64,000 bases of DNA, from NCBI RefSeq assembly GCF_007858285.1, contig NZ_VFIL01000014.1:62001-126000 (forward strand). Direction: 5' to 3'. The notes beneath the pieces are model-generated. The model saw nothing but the letters and a program-made list of their open reading frames with translations, searched no databases and had not been told where the DNA came from. Source of the stretch: Pseudomonas brenneri. GTDB taxonomy: Bacteria > Pseudomonadota > Gammaproteobacteria > Pseudomonadales > Pseudomonadaceae. The position numbers and the translations under genes were made by a program. This document shows positions 9,209 through 17,594 of the stretch, in pieces; position 1 is the stretch's first letter, and each line of letters starts with the position of its first letter.

Positions 9209-9481
9209 TCAGTGTTTTTTCAACTTGGGGTTGGGAAAGAACTGCACCGCCTGCACTTTGGCATCCGGTACTTTCAACGCCGAGGTGTTAACCCGAGTAC
9301 CCAGCTCCCTGGGCACCGACAACCCCTGGTCATTGAGCGTGTCGGTATACCCACAAGCCACGCATTCGCGATGCGGCACGCTGTCCTCGGTCCACATCTT
9401 CAACTTGTCCGGCTCGCTGCACGCCGGGCACACGGCGCCGGCGATAAATTGCTTCTTGGTGATCACAGGTCCGTCACTCAT
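9209..9481 (-). CDS. YheV-family zinc-ribbon protein
   Basis: Small 90-residue protein of unknown function with two Cys pairs, CPAC and CVAC, separated by about 20 residues, that would bind one zinc ion in a rubredoxin-like ribbon. Its sequence matches the YheV family, which sits directly after prlC in many gamma-proteobacteria. The ATG overlaps the prlC stop by four bases (9478-9481), so translation is coupled to prlC. No membrane segment or signal peptide is present. Confidence 0.88.
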   Translation of the reverse strand: MSDGPVITKKQFIAGAVCPACSEPDKLKMWTEDSVPHRECVACGYTDTLNDQGLSVPRELGTRVNTSALKVPDAKVQAVQFFPNPKLKKH

Positions 9482-11529
9482 GCTGCCGCGTCCTCACTCA
9501 GGCCGCTGTGGCGCAAGAGTGCGTCAATCGACGGTGCACGTCCGCGGAAGTCGACGAACAGCACCATCGGCGCCTGGGAACCACCACGGGCCAGGATCGC
9601 CTCGCGGAAGGCACGCCCGGTTTCAGGGTTAAGCACACCGTCCTCTTCAAACTTGGAAAAGGCATCCGCCGACAGCACTTCGGCCCACTTGTAGCTGTAG
9701 TAACCCGCCGCGTAACCACCGGCGAAGATGTGCGCAAAGCTGTTGGGGAAGCGGTTGTAGGCTGGAGGGCGCATCACCGAGACTTCGTCACGCACGCCTT
9801 CAAGCACCTGCGCCGCACTGCGGCCATCGCCGTGGGTGGCGTGCAGCTCAAAGTCGAACAGCGAGAATTCCAGCTGGCGCACCATCATCAGGCCGGACTG
9901 GAAGTTCTTCGCCGCGAGCATTTTCTCCAGCAGGTCCTGAGGCAGTGCTTCGCCGCTTTCATAATGGCCGGAGATCAGTGCCAGGCCTTCCGGCTCCCAG
10001 CACCAGTTCTCCATGAACTGGCTCGGCAACTCCACTGCATCCCAGGCCACGCCGTTGATGCCAGACACGCCCGCGTGTTCAACCCGGGTCAGCAGGTGGT
10101 GCAGGCCATGGCCGAACTCGTGGAACAGGGTAGTGACTTCATCGTGGGTCAGCAGGGCAGGTTTGCCGCTGTCGGCCGGCGTGAAGTTACACACAAGGTT
10201 AGCCACCGGGCTTTGCAGCACACCGTCAACGGTGCGGCGACGGTCGCGCGCGCCGTCCATCCAGGCACCACCACGCTTATTGGCGCGGGCGTACAGGTCG
10301 AAGAAAAAGCGGCCGACGTGCTGGCCGTTTTCCTTGATTTCAAACAGGCGGACATCCGGGTGCCAGGTGTCGAAGCCTTTCTGCTCGGCGATCTCGATGC
10401 CGTACAGGCGCTGGACGATGGCAAACAGGCCGCCCAGCACTTTGTCGATCGGGAAGTAGGCGCGCAGGGCTTCCTGGGACACGCTGTAGCGTTGCTCACG
10501 CAATTTTTCGCCGTAGAAACCGCTGTCCCAACTTTGCAGGTCGGCGCAGCCCTGTTCGGCGGCATAGGCCTTGAGCTGCTGCAGGTCCTGGGTGGCGAAT
10601 GGCTTGCTGCGCTTGGCCAGGTCGCGCAGGAAACTCAGGACCTGATCGCTGGACTCGGCCATTTTGGTGGCCAGGCTCAGCTCGGAGAAGGAGGCGAAGC
10701 CGAGCAGTTGGGCCAACTCCTGACGCAGGTCGAGGATCTGTTCCATCACCGGGCCGTTATCGTTCTGACCGGCATTCGGGCCCTGGTCCGACGCACGAGT
10801 GCAGTAGGCAGCGTAAATTTCCTCACGCAGGGCGCGGTCCTGGGCGTAGGTCATCACCGCGTAGTAGCTGGGGAATTCCAAAGTGATCAGCCAGCCATCC
10901 AGCTCTTTGGCCTGGGCTGCGGCAGCCATTTGTGCCTTGGCGGAATCGGTCAGGCCGGCCAGGGTCGCTTCGTCGGTAACGTGTTTGGTCCAGGCCTGTG
11001 TGGCGTCCAGCAACTGGTTGGAAAACTTGCTGCCCAACTCGGAAAGCTTGCTTTGCACTTCGGCGTAGCGCTTTTGCTGTTCCGGCGGCAGGTCGATACC
11101 CGACAGGCGGAAGTCGCGCAGGGCGTGTTCCAGAATGGTTTTTTGCGCCACATCGAAACCGGCGGCTTCGGGGCTGCTGGCCAGGGCTTCGAACGCCTGG
11201 AACAGCTCGCGGTTCTGGCCCATCTCGGTAGAGTAGGCGCTCAATGCCGGCAGGCAGGCCTCGTAGGCTTCGCGCAGTTCAGCGCTGTTGCACACGGCAT
11301 TGAGGTGGCTGACCGGGCTCCAGGCGGCGCCCAGGCGGTCGTTGAGTTCGTCCATGGCCAGGATCAGGCCGGCCCAGGTAGGATTTTTTCCCTGGCTTTG
11401 CAGGATGCCGTCGATGGCGACCCGGTTGTCGGCCAGGATCTGTTCGATCGCCGGTTGGACGTGCTCGGCACGGATCGCCGAGAACGGCGGCAGGTCGTAG
11501 GACTGCAAAAGAGGGTTGTTCGCGCTCAC
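9478..11529 (-). CDS. prlC: Oligopeptidase A
   Basis: Cytoplasmic M3 zinc metallopeptidase that degrades short peptides, including cleaved signal peptides. The zinc site is HEFGH in TLFHEFGHGLHHLL, with the third ligand Glu in WDAVELPSQFMENW. The chosen start is GTG at 11529, giving MSANNPLLQ, the usual Pseudomonas N-terminus, with AAGG about 8 bases upstream; a GTG three codons earlier (11538) is also open. Length is then 683 residues, normal for the family. yheV overlaps its stop. The gamma-carbonic anhydrase gene diverges about 100 bases away. Confidence 0.94.
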   Translation of the reverse strand: MSANNPLLQSYDLPPFSAIRAEHVQPAIEQILADNRVAIDGILQSQGKNPTWAGLILAMDELNDRLGAAWSPVSHLNAVCNSAELREAYEACLPALSAYSTEMGQNRELFQAFEALASSPEAAGFDVAQKTILEHALRDFRLSGIDLPPEQQKRYAEVQSKLSELGSKFSNQLLDATQAWTKHVTDEATLAGLTDSAKAQMAAAAQAKELDGWLITLEFPSYYAVMTYAQDRALREEIYAAYCTRASDQGPNAGQNDNGPVMEQILDLRQELAQLLGFASFSELSLATKMAESSDQVLSFLRDLAKRSKPFATQDLQQLKAYAAEQGCADLQSWDSGFYGEKLREQRYSVSQEALRAYFPIDKVLGGLFAIVQRLYGIEIAEQKGFDTWHPDVRLFEIKENGQHVGRFFFDLYARANKRGGAWMDGARDRRRTVDGVLQSPVANLVCNFTPADSGKPALLTHDEVTTLFHEFGHGLHHLLTRVEHAGVSGINGVAWDAVELPSQFMENWCWEPEGLALISGHYESGEALPQDLLEKMLAAKNFQSGLMMVRQLEFSLFDFELHATHGDGRSAAQVLEGVRDEVSVMRPPAYNRFPNSFAHIFAGGYAAGYYSYKWAEVLSADAFSKFEEDGVLNPETGRAFREAILARGGSQAPMVLFVDFRGRAPSIDALLRHSGLSEDAAA

Positions 11530-11630
11530 GGTTGGCACCTTGGCTGAAGAAACAGATAAGACAAAGATGGGGCCATCTTAATTACAATCAATGCCCACCG
11601 CAGCTATCAACCAAACAGAGAGAGGCTATC

Positions 11631-12173
11631 GTGACCCTTCGCACCTATCAGAATCACGCGCCAACCCTCGGCGCCGGGGCTTTTGTCGACGCTTCGGCGG
11701 TGGTGATCGGCGATGTTGAAATTGGCGCAGACAGTTCGGTCTGGCCGCTGACGGTGATTCGCGGCGACATGCACCGCATCCGCATCGGCGCACGCACCAG
11801 CGTGCAGGACGGCTGTGTGCTGCACATTACCCACGCCGGCCCCTTCAACCCTGACGGTTTCCCGCTGCTGATCGGCGACGACGTGACCATCGCCCACAAA
11901 GTCATGCTGCATGGCTGCACCGTGGGCAGCCGGATCCTGATCGGCATGGGCAGCATCGTGATGGATGGCGCCGTGGTTGCAGACGATGTGATCATCGGCG
12001 CCGGCAGCCTGGTACCGCCGGGCAAGAAACTTGAAAGCGGTTTTTTGTACGTGGGCAGCCCGGTTAAACAGATCCGTGCGCTGACTGACAAAGAACGCGC
12101 CTTTTTCACCTACAGCGCCGCGAACTACGTGAAGCTCAAGGACCTGCACCTGGCAGAAGGATTCGACCGATGA
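11631..12173 (+). CDS. Gamma-carbonic anhydrase family hexapeptide-repeat protein
   Basis: A 180-residue left-handed beta-helix protein of the YrdA/PaaY type. The repeating hexapeptide pattern runs from about residue 15 to 145, and metal-binding His residues occur in CVLHITH and DVTIAHKVMLHG as in gamma-class carbonic anhydrases. Many such proteins bind zinc but have low or unproven carbonic anhydrase activity. The start is the GTG at 11631, preceded by GAGAGAGG; an upstream in-frame extension lacks a ribosome binding site. It overlaps the HAD hydrolase by four bases and is likely cotranscribed with it. Confidence 0.9.
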   Translation: MTLRTYQNHAPTLGAGAFVDASAVVIGDVEIGADSSVWPLTVIRGDMHRIRIGARTSVQDGCVLHITHAGPFNPDGFPLLIGDDVTIAHKVMLHGCTVGSRILIGMGSIVMDGAVVADDVIIGAGSLVPPGKKLESGFLYVGSPVKQIRALTDKERAFFTYSAANYVKLKDLHLAEGFDR

Positions 12174-12829
12174 CCCTGGATTACCAGACCGTTCTATTCG
12201 ACCTGGACGGCACCCTGACCGACCCACGGGAAGGCATCACCCGTTCGATCCAGTACGCCTTGGGCAAGCTGGGCATCGATGAGCCTGACCTGACCAAGCT
12301 CGAACACTTTATCGGCCCGCCGCTGCTGCAGGCCTTTATGCAGTTCTATGACTTCGACGAGGCCCGCGCCTGGGAGGCCGTGAATTTCTATCGCGAGCGC
12401 TTCAAAGTCACCGGGCTCTATGAAAACCGCGTGTTCGAGGGGGTCATGCCATTGCTCGAAGCGTTGAATGGCCAGGGGCGCCAGCTGTATGTGGCCACCT
12501 CCAAGCCGTGGGAATTTGCCCGGGAGATCGCCCGGCATTTCGATTTCGCCAAGCACTTCAAGGTGATCTACGGCAGCGAGCTGGACGGTACGCGCACCAA
12601 CAAGGTCGAATTGATCGCCCATTTGATGCGCGAAGAAGGGCTGGACCCGGCCAGCACCTTGATGGTCGGCGACCGCAAGCATGACCTGATCGGCGCGCGC
12701 AGCAATGGGCTGGATGCGGCGGCGGTGGGGTATGGGTTTGGTAGTTTTGAAGAGTTGAATGCCGAGGCGCCGCGCTGGCATTTTGAGACGCTGGCCGAGA
12801 TGCATCAGGCGTTTTTGCGGCGGGTTTGA
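12170..12829 (+). CDS. HAD-superfamily hydrolase, phosphoglycolate phosphatase-like
   Basis: A 219-residue HAD phosphatase with motif I FDLDGTLTD (nucleophile Asp and acid/base Asp), motif II in VATSKPWE with its Ser/Thr and Lys, and motif III in MVGDRKHDLIGARSNG. The helical cap after motif I is of the phosphoglycolate-phosphatase class (GphA/PgmB type). The true substrate is not predictable. Its ATG overlaps the stop of the gamma-carbonic anhydrase gene by four bases, so the two are translationally coupled. A REP pair follows its stop and separates it from the convergent lipoprotein gene. Confidence 0.88.
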   Translation: MTLDYQTVLFDLDGTLTDPREGITRSIQYALGKLGIDEPDLTKLEHFIGPPLLQAFMQFYDFDEARAWEAVNFYRERFKVTGLYENRVFEGVMPLLEALNGQGRQLYVATSKPWEFAREIARHFDFAKHFKVIYGSELDGTRTNKVELIAHLMREEGLDPASTLMVGDRKHDLIGARSNGLDAAAVGYGFGSFEELNAEAPRWHFETLAEMHQAFLRRV

Positions 12830-12833
12830 GCTC

Positions 12834-12910
12834 GCTATCGCGGGCAAGCCCGTTCCCACATTGGCCGGTGTTCACACATCAAAATGTGGGAGCTGGCTTG
12901 CCTGCGATGA
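12834..12910. repeat. REP doublet (REPIN)
   Basis: Two inverted Pseudomonas REP units face each other: GCTATCGCGGGCAAGCCCG followed by TTCCCACA on the left, and TGTGGGAGCTGGCTTGCCTGCGAT on the right, with about 25 bases between. It lies between convergent genes and could form a transcription-stopping hairpin. Confidence 0.85.
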
Positions 12911-12914
12911 GGCC

Positions 12915-13955
12915 CTAAAGGCCGCCTACCAACTGCCGCAACGCCACTTTGCGCGGCTCCACCGGCAAGCGCCCCAACTGTTCCACAGCCCTGTAGAACT
13001 TCAGCCAATCCCCACCTTCCTGCGCAAACAATGCCGCAAACGCCGGCACCCACTGGTCGTACAAACCAAACGGCAACAACCGCGCATTGTTCATCGGCTG
13101 GTTGATCCAGGCGTCATAACGCTTGTCGCCGGCCCACTGGTTGTCGCGCATCTGTCGATAATCATTGCGCAAACGCTCGAATTCGGCCGCCTTGGCCTGA
13201 CGCATCGCATCCGCTGCCAAGGGCTGCGCATACAGGCGTTCCAGGCGGGTGCGGGTGTCGAGAATCAACTGGATAAACTGGTCGCGCTGTTTCAGGCTCG
13301 ACTCGCTGGCAGGCGCAAGGCCACGGGCCGCGCGCCATTGCCGGGTGCCTTCCTGCTCGACAAAGGTGGCAAACGACTCATTGAACTCGGTGTCGTCCTT
13401 CACATAAAAACGCTGGTGAGCCAACTCGTGAAAAATCACCGTGGCCAAGCGCTCTTCGCCCCAGCGCATCATCGAACTCATGATCGGGTCGTCGAACCAG
13501 CCCAAAGTGGAATAGGCCTCGACCCCGCCAATCGACACATCCATGCCGCGCAGTTGCAGCAACGCCGCCTCGCCACGCGCCGCGCCCTGGCTGTAATAAC
13601 CGCGATAGGCCACGCACCCGGCGATCGGGAAGCAATGGTTTTGGGGCAACAAGGAAAATTCTGAGGTAGCGAAGACATTCCAGACGACGTACGGCCGACC
13701 GATATCGGCATACAGCCGGTAACTCTGGTTGTCCGGCAGATGCAGTTGCTGGCTGGCGAAGCTACGCGCCTTCTGGGATTGCGCCAGGTGATCGCGCAGC
13801 ACTTGTGGCCGCGCCGGGTCAGCAATGACCTCGGCCACCGGTTCGCGCGAGCGCAGCAACTGCCATTGGCCGCTGGCCAGTTGGCTGTAATAGCTGACAC
13901 TGGAGCAGCCGCCGAGCACTACACACATCAGCCCCGCCAATAAATGCCATGCCAT
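12915..13955 (-). CDS. Putative aminopeptidase lipoprotein
   Basis: A 346-residue envelope protein with a lipoprotein signal ending in the lipobox LGGC (Cys16), so it should be anchored after lipid modification. The zinc-peptidase motif HELAH occurs in VIFHELAHQRFYVKDD, followed by NESFATFVEQEG with a possible third ligand Glu. This is the pattern of the conserved putative aminopeptidase family found in pseudomonads (PF10023 type). The start at 13955 is supported by CTGGAG eight bases upstream. It diverges from the small lipoprotein gene beginning at 14043, with only 87 bases between the two starts. Enzyme activity is inferred from the motif alone. Confidence 0.85.
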   Translation of the reverse strand: MAWHLLAGLMCVVLGGCSSVSYYSQLASGQWQLLRSREPVAEVIADPARPQVLRDHLAQSQKARSFASQQLHLPDNQSYRLYADIGRPYVVWNVFATSEFSLLPQNHCFPIAGCVAYRGYYSQGAARGEAALLQLRGMDVSIGGVEAYSTLGWFDDPIMSSMMRWGEERLATVIFHELAHQRFYVKDDTEFNESFATFVEQEGTRQWRAARGLAPASESSLKQRDQFIQLILDTRTRLERLYAQPLAADAMRQAKAAEFERLRNDYRQMRDNQWAGDKRYDAWINQPMNNARLLPFGLYDQWVPAFAALFAQEGGDWLKFYRAVEQLGRLPVEPRKVALRQLVGGL

Positions 13956-14042
13956 TTCAAACTGCTCCAGGGTGATGGGCCTGCCAGACTATCTGGCTTG
14001 TTGGCGCTATGCTCACACCATTCCTACCGTAGAGTGCCCAAC

Positions 14043-14471
14043 ATGCGTCAGCTCTTGCCTGCCCTGGTGGCGATTTTTCTCAGCGCTTGCGCTTCCACAC
14101 CAATCCCGCCAGCCGACCCGCAACAGGCCTGGGTCGATTTCGCCACCCCGACGCCGGGCGCCAAGTTGGTCATGGCGCAGCGCCTGGATGGCAAAAATCT
14201 CAACGACGGGCGCTACTTCCAGGTGCCACCGGGTAGCCACGAATTGATGGTGCGTTTTGATTTCGAGGTGTATGCCGGCGGTGGCCTGGGCAGCGGACTG
14301 AGCCAGCCCCAGGACCGTACCTGTTTTATCACCGTGCAATACGACCAATTCGAAGCCGGCCAGCGCTATCGCCTGGAAGGGCGCTCGCTGGGCTTCACCC
14401 CGAATATCCGGCTGTATAACGCACAGCGTCAGTTGCTGGCAGAGGAACGCAGCGTCAACTGTATTCCCTGA
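14043..14471 (+). CDS. Small lipoprotein of unknown function
   Basis: A 142-residue protein with a typical lipoprotein signal: MRQLLPALVAIFLSAC, where the Cys at residue 16 is the lipidation site. The mature part is a compact, probably beta-rich domain with the segments VPPGSHELMVRFDFE and YRLEGRSLGF, reminiscent of PEGA-like or transthyretin-like folds seen in other Pseudomonas lipoproteins, but I do not recognise the family. The start is the ATG at 14043 because it begins the lipoprotein signal; a longer upstream frame would bury it. It ends one base before the convergent DUF1161 gene. Confidence 0.8.
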   Translation: MRQLLPALVAIFLSACASTPIPPADPQQAWVDFATPTPGAKLVMAQRLDGKNLNDGRYFQVPPGSHELMVRFDFEVYAGGGLGSGLSQPQDRTCFITVQYDQFEAGQRYRLEGRSLGFTPNIRLYNAQRQLLAEERSVNCIP

Positions 14472-14711
14472 TCAGTCGTCATTGCGCTGGTAGATGATGC
14501 GTTTGGTGCCGTTTTCGCAAGAGCCGACGATCATGGCTTCGTCATGATTCTTGGCTTCTTCGGCAGTGATGATTTCCAGGGTGTAGGACGGAATCGCCTT
14601 GGCCTGCAGGCCAACTTCAATCTCTTTCCTGAGCTCTTCACAGTCTTTCGGTGCGGCCATTGCCGACGTGGCCAAAGCACCGCAGATAATCGCCAAGGCA
14701 AAACGTTTCAT
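14472..14711 (-). CDS. DUF1161 periplasmic protein (copy 1)
   Basis: A 79-residue secreted protein: Sec signal peptide to about residue 19 (ATSAMA), then a mature domain with two Cys (CEELRKEIE and GSCENGTKRIIY), which may form a disulfide. The C-terminal motif GSCENGTKRI is shared with the second copy at 16558-16782. The function of DUF1161 is unknown. The stop codon is immediately adjacent to the stop of the convergent lipoprotein gene, leaving no room for separate terminators. Confidence 0.85.
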   Translation of the reverse strand: MKRFALAIICGALATSAMAAPKDCEELRKEIEVGLQAKAIPSYTLEIITAEEAKNHDEAMIVGSCENGTKRIIYQRNDD

Positions 14712-14815
14712 GTGTGAAGCTCCCTAAATGCATCGCGCACGGGTGTGCGCCAAAGGCTGCATGGATATGAGACCACATTTGCGAAACGCGAGTTCTGATT
14801 TAACGCACAACAAAA

Positions 14816-14839
14816 TGTGGGAGCTGGCTTGCTCCCACA
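14816..14839 (-). terminator. REP-type hairpin, probable terminator of the OsmC gene
   Basis: TGTGGGAG and CTCCCACA form an 8-base stem around a REP core. Read on the minus strand it is followed by ATTTTGTTG, giving an intrinsic-terminator layout 15 bases after the OsmC stop. Confidence 0.6.
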
Positions 14840-14854
14840 GTGGACCTGCGCAGA

Positions 14855-15286
14855 TCAGTTGATGAGGGTGCCATCCAGGGTGATGGTCGCATTCAGGACC
14901 TTAGACACCGGGCATCCTTCCTTGGCTTTTTTGCTCAGCTCATCGAACTGCGCCTGGCTCGCGCCCGGGATCTTGGCCTTGAGGATCAGGTGCACCGCGG
15001 TGATCGCAAAACCACCGTCCACCTGGTCCAGGGTGACTTCGGCCTGAGTGTCGATGCTGTCGGCCTTGAGCCCGGCCTCGCCGAGAATCATGGAAAAGGC
15101 CATGGAGAAACAGCCGGCATGGGCCGCGCCGATCAATTCTTCAGGGTTGGTGCCCTTGCCACCTTCGAAACGCGCCTTGAAGCCGTAGGGCGCTTCACGC
15201 AGTACGCCGGTTTCGGTCGAGATAGAACCCAAGCCGGTCTTCAGGTCGCCTTCCCAGTGAGCGGAGGCTTTTTTCACGATACTCAT
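14855..15286 (-). CDS. OsmC-family peroxiredoxin
   Basis: A 143-residue OsmC/Ohr-type protein that reduces organic hydroperoxides with two Cys. The two reactive Cys are in GAAHAGCFSMAFS (about residue 59) and KEGCPVSKVLNA (about residue 124), as in OsmC. The N-terminal HWEGDLKTGLGSISTETG segment is characteristic of OsmC rather than Ohr. It is a single gene with about 210 bases upstream that contain no gene (15287-15497) and separate it from the divergent flavin monooxygenase. Stationary-phase or osmotic induction is usual for the family but no sigma-S promoter was proven here. Confidence 0.9.
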   Translation of the reverse strand: MSIVKKASAHWEGDLKTGLGSISTETGVLREAPYGFKARFEGGKGTNPEELIGAAHAGCFSMAFSMILGEAGLKADSIDTQAEVTLDQVDGGFAITAVHLILKAKIPGASQAQFDELSKKAKEGCPVSKVLNATITLDGTLIN

Positions 15287-15497
15287 AGCAATCTCCCAAG
15301 CAGTGGTTTTGCATCAGTAAGGTTCTGAGGATAGAAGCTCTGGCAAAGTTCACCTCATCAGAAAAACCTAGTGGCTCAGTAGGAAATTTCACGAGTGCTA
15401 TTGAATCTCGGGTATATGCCCTCATTGCATAGAGCATGCACATGAAGCGGCAGGTTTTGGTTCGTCACAAGCCTGCGCCCTTAGGAGAAGCAGGCTT

Positions 15498-16499
15498 ATG
15501 AAACCACTGTCCGATGTGAAGTTCTCGACCCTCGACCTGGTGCCGGTGCGCGCCAATGGCAGCCCGGCGCAGTCGCTGCGCAATTCCCTGGACCTGGCCC
15601 AGCACGTGGAAAAACTCGGCTACACCCGCTTCTGGGTGGCCGAACACCACAATATGGATGGCATCGCCAGCTCCGCGACCTCGGTACTGCTCGGCTACCT
15701 GGCCGGCGGCACCTCGACCATTCGCGTCGGTGCAGGCGGCGTGATGCTGCCCAACCACGCGCCACTGGTGATTGCGGAGCAATTCGGCACCCTGGAAAGC
15801 CTCTATCCTGGCCGTATCGACCTGGGCCTGGGGCGCGCGCCCGGCTCCGACCAGATGACCGCCCGCGCCCTGCGCCGCGAGCGCTCCGGCAGCGCCGATG
15901 ACTTCCCCGAAGACGTGGCCGAACTCATGGCGTACCTGGGTCCACGCACGCCCGACCAACGGGTGATCGCGATGCCTGGCACCGATACCAACGTCCCGGT
16001 GTGGCTGCTCGGCTCAAGCCTGTTCAGCGCCCAACTGGCCGGTGAGCGCGGTTTGCCCTACGCCTTCGCCTCCCATTTCGCACCGCGCATGATGCATGAG
16101 GCGATTCGCGTCTATCGCAATCACTTCAAGCCTTCGGCTGTCCTCGACAAGCCCTACGTGATGCTCGGTGTACCACTGGTGGCCGCCGATACCGATGAGC
16201 AGGCCAATTACCTGGCCACCTCGGTCTACCAACGAATTCTCGCGCTGATGCGTGGGCAGAGCCTGGTGCAGCGCCCGCCGGTCGACAGCATGGACGGCCT
16301 GTGGCTGCCCCATGAGAAAGATGCCGTAGGCAGTTTCCTGGGCTTGGCGATGGTGGGAAGCCCGGCGAAGATTCGCGCCAAGCTGCAGGTACTGATCGAG
16401 CAGACCGGTGCCGATGAGCTGATCTTTACCTGTGACTTGTACGAGCATGCTGATCGGATTCATTCCTACGAGCTGCTGGCGCAAGTGATGAAAGGCTGA
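15498..16499 (+). CDS. LLM-class flavin-dependent oxidoreductase (luciferase-like)
   Basis: A 333-residue member of the bacterial-luciferase-like monooxygenase family, using reduced FMN on an unidentified small substrate. Family signatures include the N-terminal STLDLVPVR, RFWVAEHHNMDGIAS with its conserved His pair, the GGVMLPNHAPLVIAEQFGTLE stretch and the GLGRAPGSD motif typical of the MsnO8-like subgroup. AGGAGA lies nine bases before the ATG. It stands alone and ends in a strong bidirectional terminator. No physiological role is known for close relatives. Confidence 0.9.
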   Translation: MKPLSDVKFSTLDLVPVRANGSPAQSLRNSLDLAQHVEKLGYTRFWVAEHHNMDGIASSATSVLLGYLAGGTSTIRVGAGGVMLPNHAPLVIAEQFGTLESLYPGRIDLGLGRAPGSDQMTARALRRERSGSADDFPEDVAELMAYLGPRTPDQRVIAMPGTDTNVPVWLLGSSLFSAQLAGERGLPYAFASHFAPRMMHEAIRVYRNHFKPSAVLDKPYVMLGVPLVAADTDEQANYLATSVYQRILALMRGQSLVQRPPVDSMDGLWLPHEKDAVGSFLGLAMVGSPAKIRAKLQVLIEQTGADELIFTCDLYEHADRIHSYELLAQVMKG

Positions 16500-16517
16500 C
16501 CCACAGGCACAAAAAAA

Positions 16518-16540
16518 CCGACGCTCTGGCGTCGGTTTTT
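16518..16540. terminator. Bidirectional intrinsic terminator
   Basis: CCGACGC-TCTG-GCGTCGG forms a 7-base GC-rich stem followed by five T and preceded by seven A, so it works for both the monooxygenase gene and the convergent DUF1161 gene. Confidence 0.9.
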
Positions 16541-16557
16541 ATGTCTGGCACACGGGA

Positions 16558-16782
16558 TCACCCGCGGTTGTAGACGATTTCCTTGGTACCACCTTCGCAA
16601 CTGCCGACCACTTCGCCATTGGTTGCAGTGCCTTTATCCACGATTTCCAGGGTGTACCCGGAGGCGCCATTGGCCTGGATCTTGGCGTCGATTTCGCTTT
16701 TCAGTTCGCCACACGGTTTGCCCGCCGCCAGGGCCGTACCCGCCAGGCTCAACAAACCTACCGCTAACAGAAGCTTTTTCAT
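16558..16782 (-). CDS. DUF1161 periplasmic protein (copy 2)
   Basis: A 74-residue secreted protein with a Sec signal peptide (cleavage expected after GTALA, about residue 19). The mature part has Cys in KPCGELKSEID and GSCEGGTKEIVY, the same two-Cys pattern as the copy at 14472-14711, with clear similarity in the YTLEI and GSCE-GTK segments. Function unknown. Two diverged copies within 2.1 kb suggest an old duplication kept by selection. It ends at the bidirectional terminator shared with the monooxygenase gene. Confidence 0.85.
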   Translation of the reverse strand: MKKLLLAVGLLSLAGTALAAGKPCGELKSEIDAKIQANGASGYTLEIVDKGTATNGEVVGSCEGGTKEIVYNRG

Positions 16783-16896
16783 CCGTTACTTTCCTTGCGC
16801 TGATCAAAAAATGTACGCCGACGCATTTGGCATCGGCGCCCACAGGTGTAGCGCAGGTTATGGCAATCGGCCAGCGTGCAAGTTCAACCGAGCCTA

Positions 16897-17112
16897 TCAA
16901 CTATTGGCAATACGAAAGCCCACCTTGAGGGTCACCTGAAAGTGCGCGGCCTTGCCATCCTTGATGTGGCCACGGGTTTCGGTCACCTCAAACCATTCCA
17001 GGTGCTTGATGCTCTTGCTGGCCTCGGCCAGGGCATTGTTGATGGCGTCCTCGATGCTGGTAGGCGAGGAGCCCACCAATTCGACTTTCTTGTAGGTGTG
17101 ATGATCAGACAT
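16897..17112 (-). CDS. Dodecin flavin-binding protein
   Basis: A 71-residue dodecin, which assembles as a hollow dodecamer that binds flavins in bacteria. The HTYKKVELVGSSPTSIEDA start and the KHLEWFEVTETRGHI segment, with the conserved Trp that stacks on the flavin ring, are typical. The ATG at 17112 is preceded by CAGGAG; the frame continues upstream without a plausible start. It diverges from the DUF883 gene across about 155 bases. Role is likely flavin storage or buffering. Confidence 0.92.
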   Translation of the reverse strand: MSDHHTYKKVELVGSSPTSIEDAINNALAEASKSIKHLEWFEVTETRGHIKDGKAAHFQVTLKVGFRIANS

Positions 17113-17267
17113 GAGCGTTCTCCTGGGTCGTTGAATAAAGCCTAGCAGTGATTCTTCGTACTGCTTCTGGCGACCCTTCTCACTTGAAAGTTCAGATTTA
17201 CTGCACTTTCTGAAAGCCCCGGAGTCGGAATCAACACATGCCACTCAATCACTCCAGGAGAGCCCAC

Positions 17268-17594
17268 ATGGCCAACACCTCTTTACGCAAAGCGTCATTG
17301 GAAAGCATGGAAGCCGAGATTTCGAGCCTGCTCAAATCCCTTGAGAGCCTCAAGGACGATGCATCGGACGAGTCGCGCAAAACCCTGAAGGCCCTCAAAA
17401 GCAATGCCGAGAATGCCCTCAAGCACTCCCGCCACCTGATCAGCGATGCCTACGAAGAAAGCAAAGTGAAAATCCGCGAGACCGGAGTTGCCACCCGTGA
17501 CTATGCGCAGGAGCACCCTTGGACCACCGCCGGCGTTGCCGTGGGCGCCCTGGGCCTGCTGGCGGCCTACCTGCTGTGCAAACGCGGTGACTAA
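17268..17594 (+). CDS. DUF883 (ElaB/YqjD-type) membrane-anchored protein
   Basis: A 108-residue protein with a long amphipathic, probably coiled-coil helix (residues 5-80, rich in Lys, Glu and Ser) and one C-terminal membrane segment GVAVGALGLLAAYLL, preceded by the family's EHPWTTAGV motif. In E. coli, relatives are tail-anchored inner-membrane proteins that bind ribosomes in stationary phase. The ATG at 17268 has CAGGAG upstream; an earlier in-frame ATG lacks one. Its end overlaps the convergent trpI end by four bases. Confidence 0.9.
   Translation: MANTSLRKASLESMEAEISSLLKSLESLKDDASDESRKTLKALKSNAENALKHSRHLISDAYEESKVKIRETGVATRDYAQEHPWTTAGVAVGALGLLAAYLLCKRGD

Noticed and set aside
15605..15616. 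CACGTGGAA in the flavin monooxygenase gene as a parS half-site
   Set aside because: Only nine bases match, the other arm is absent, and the position is far from the origin cluster.
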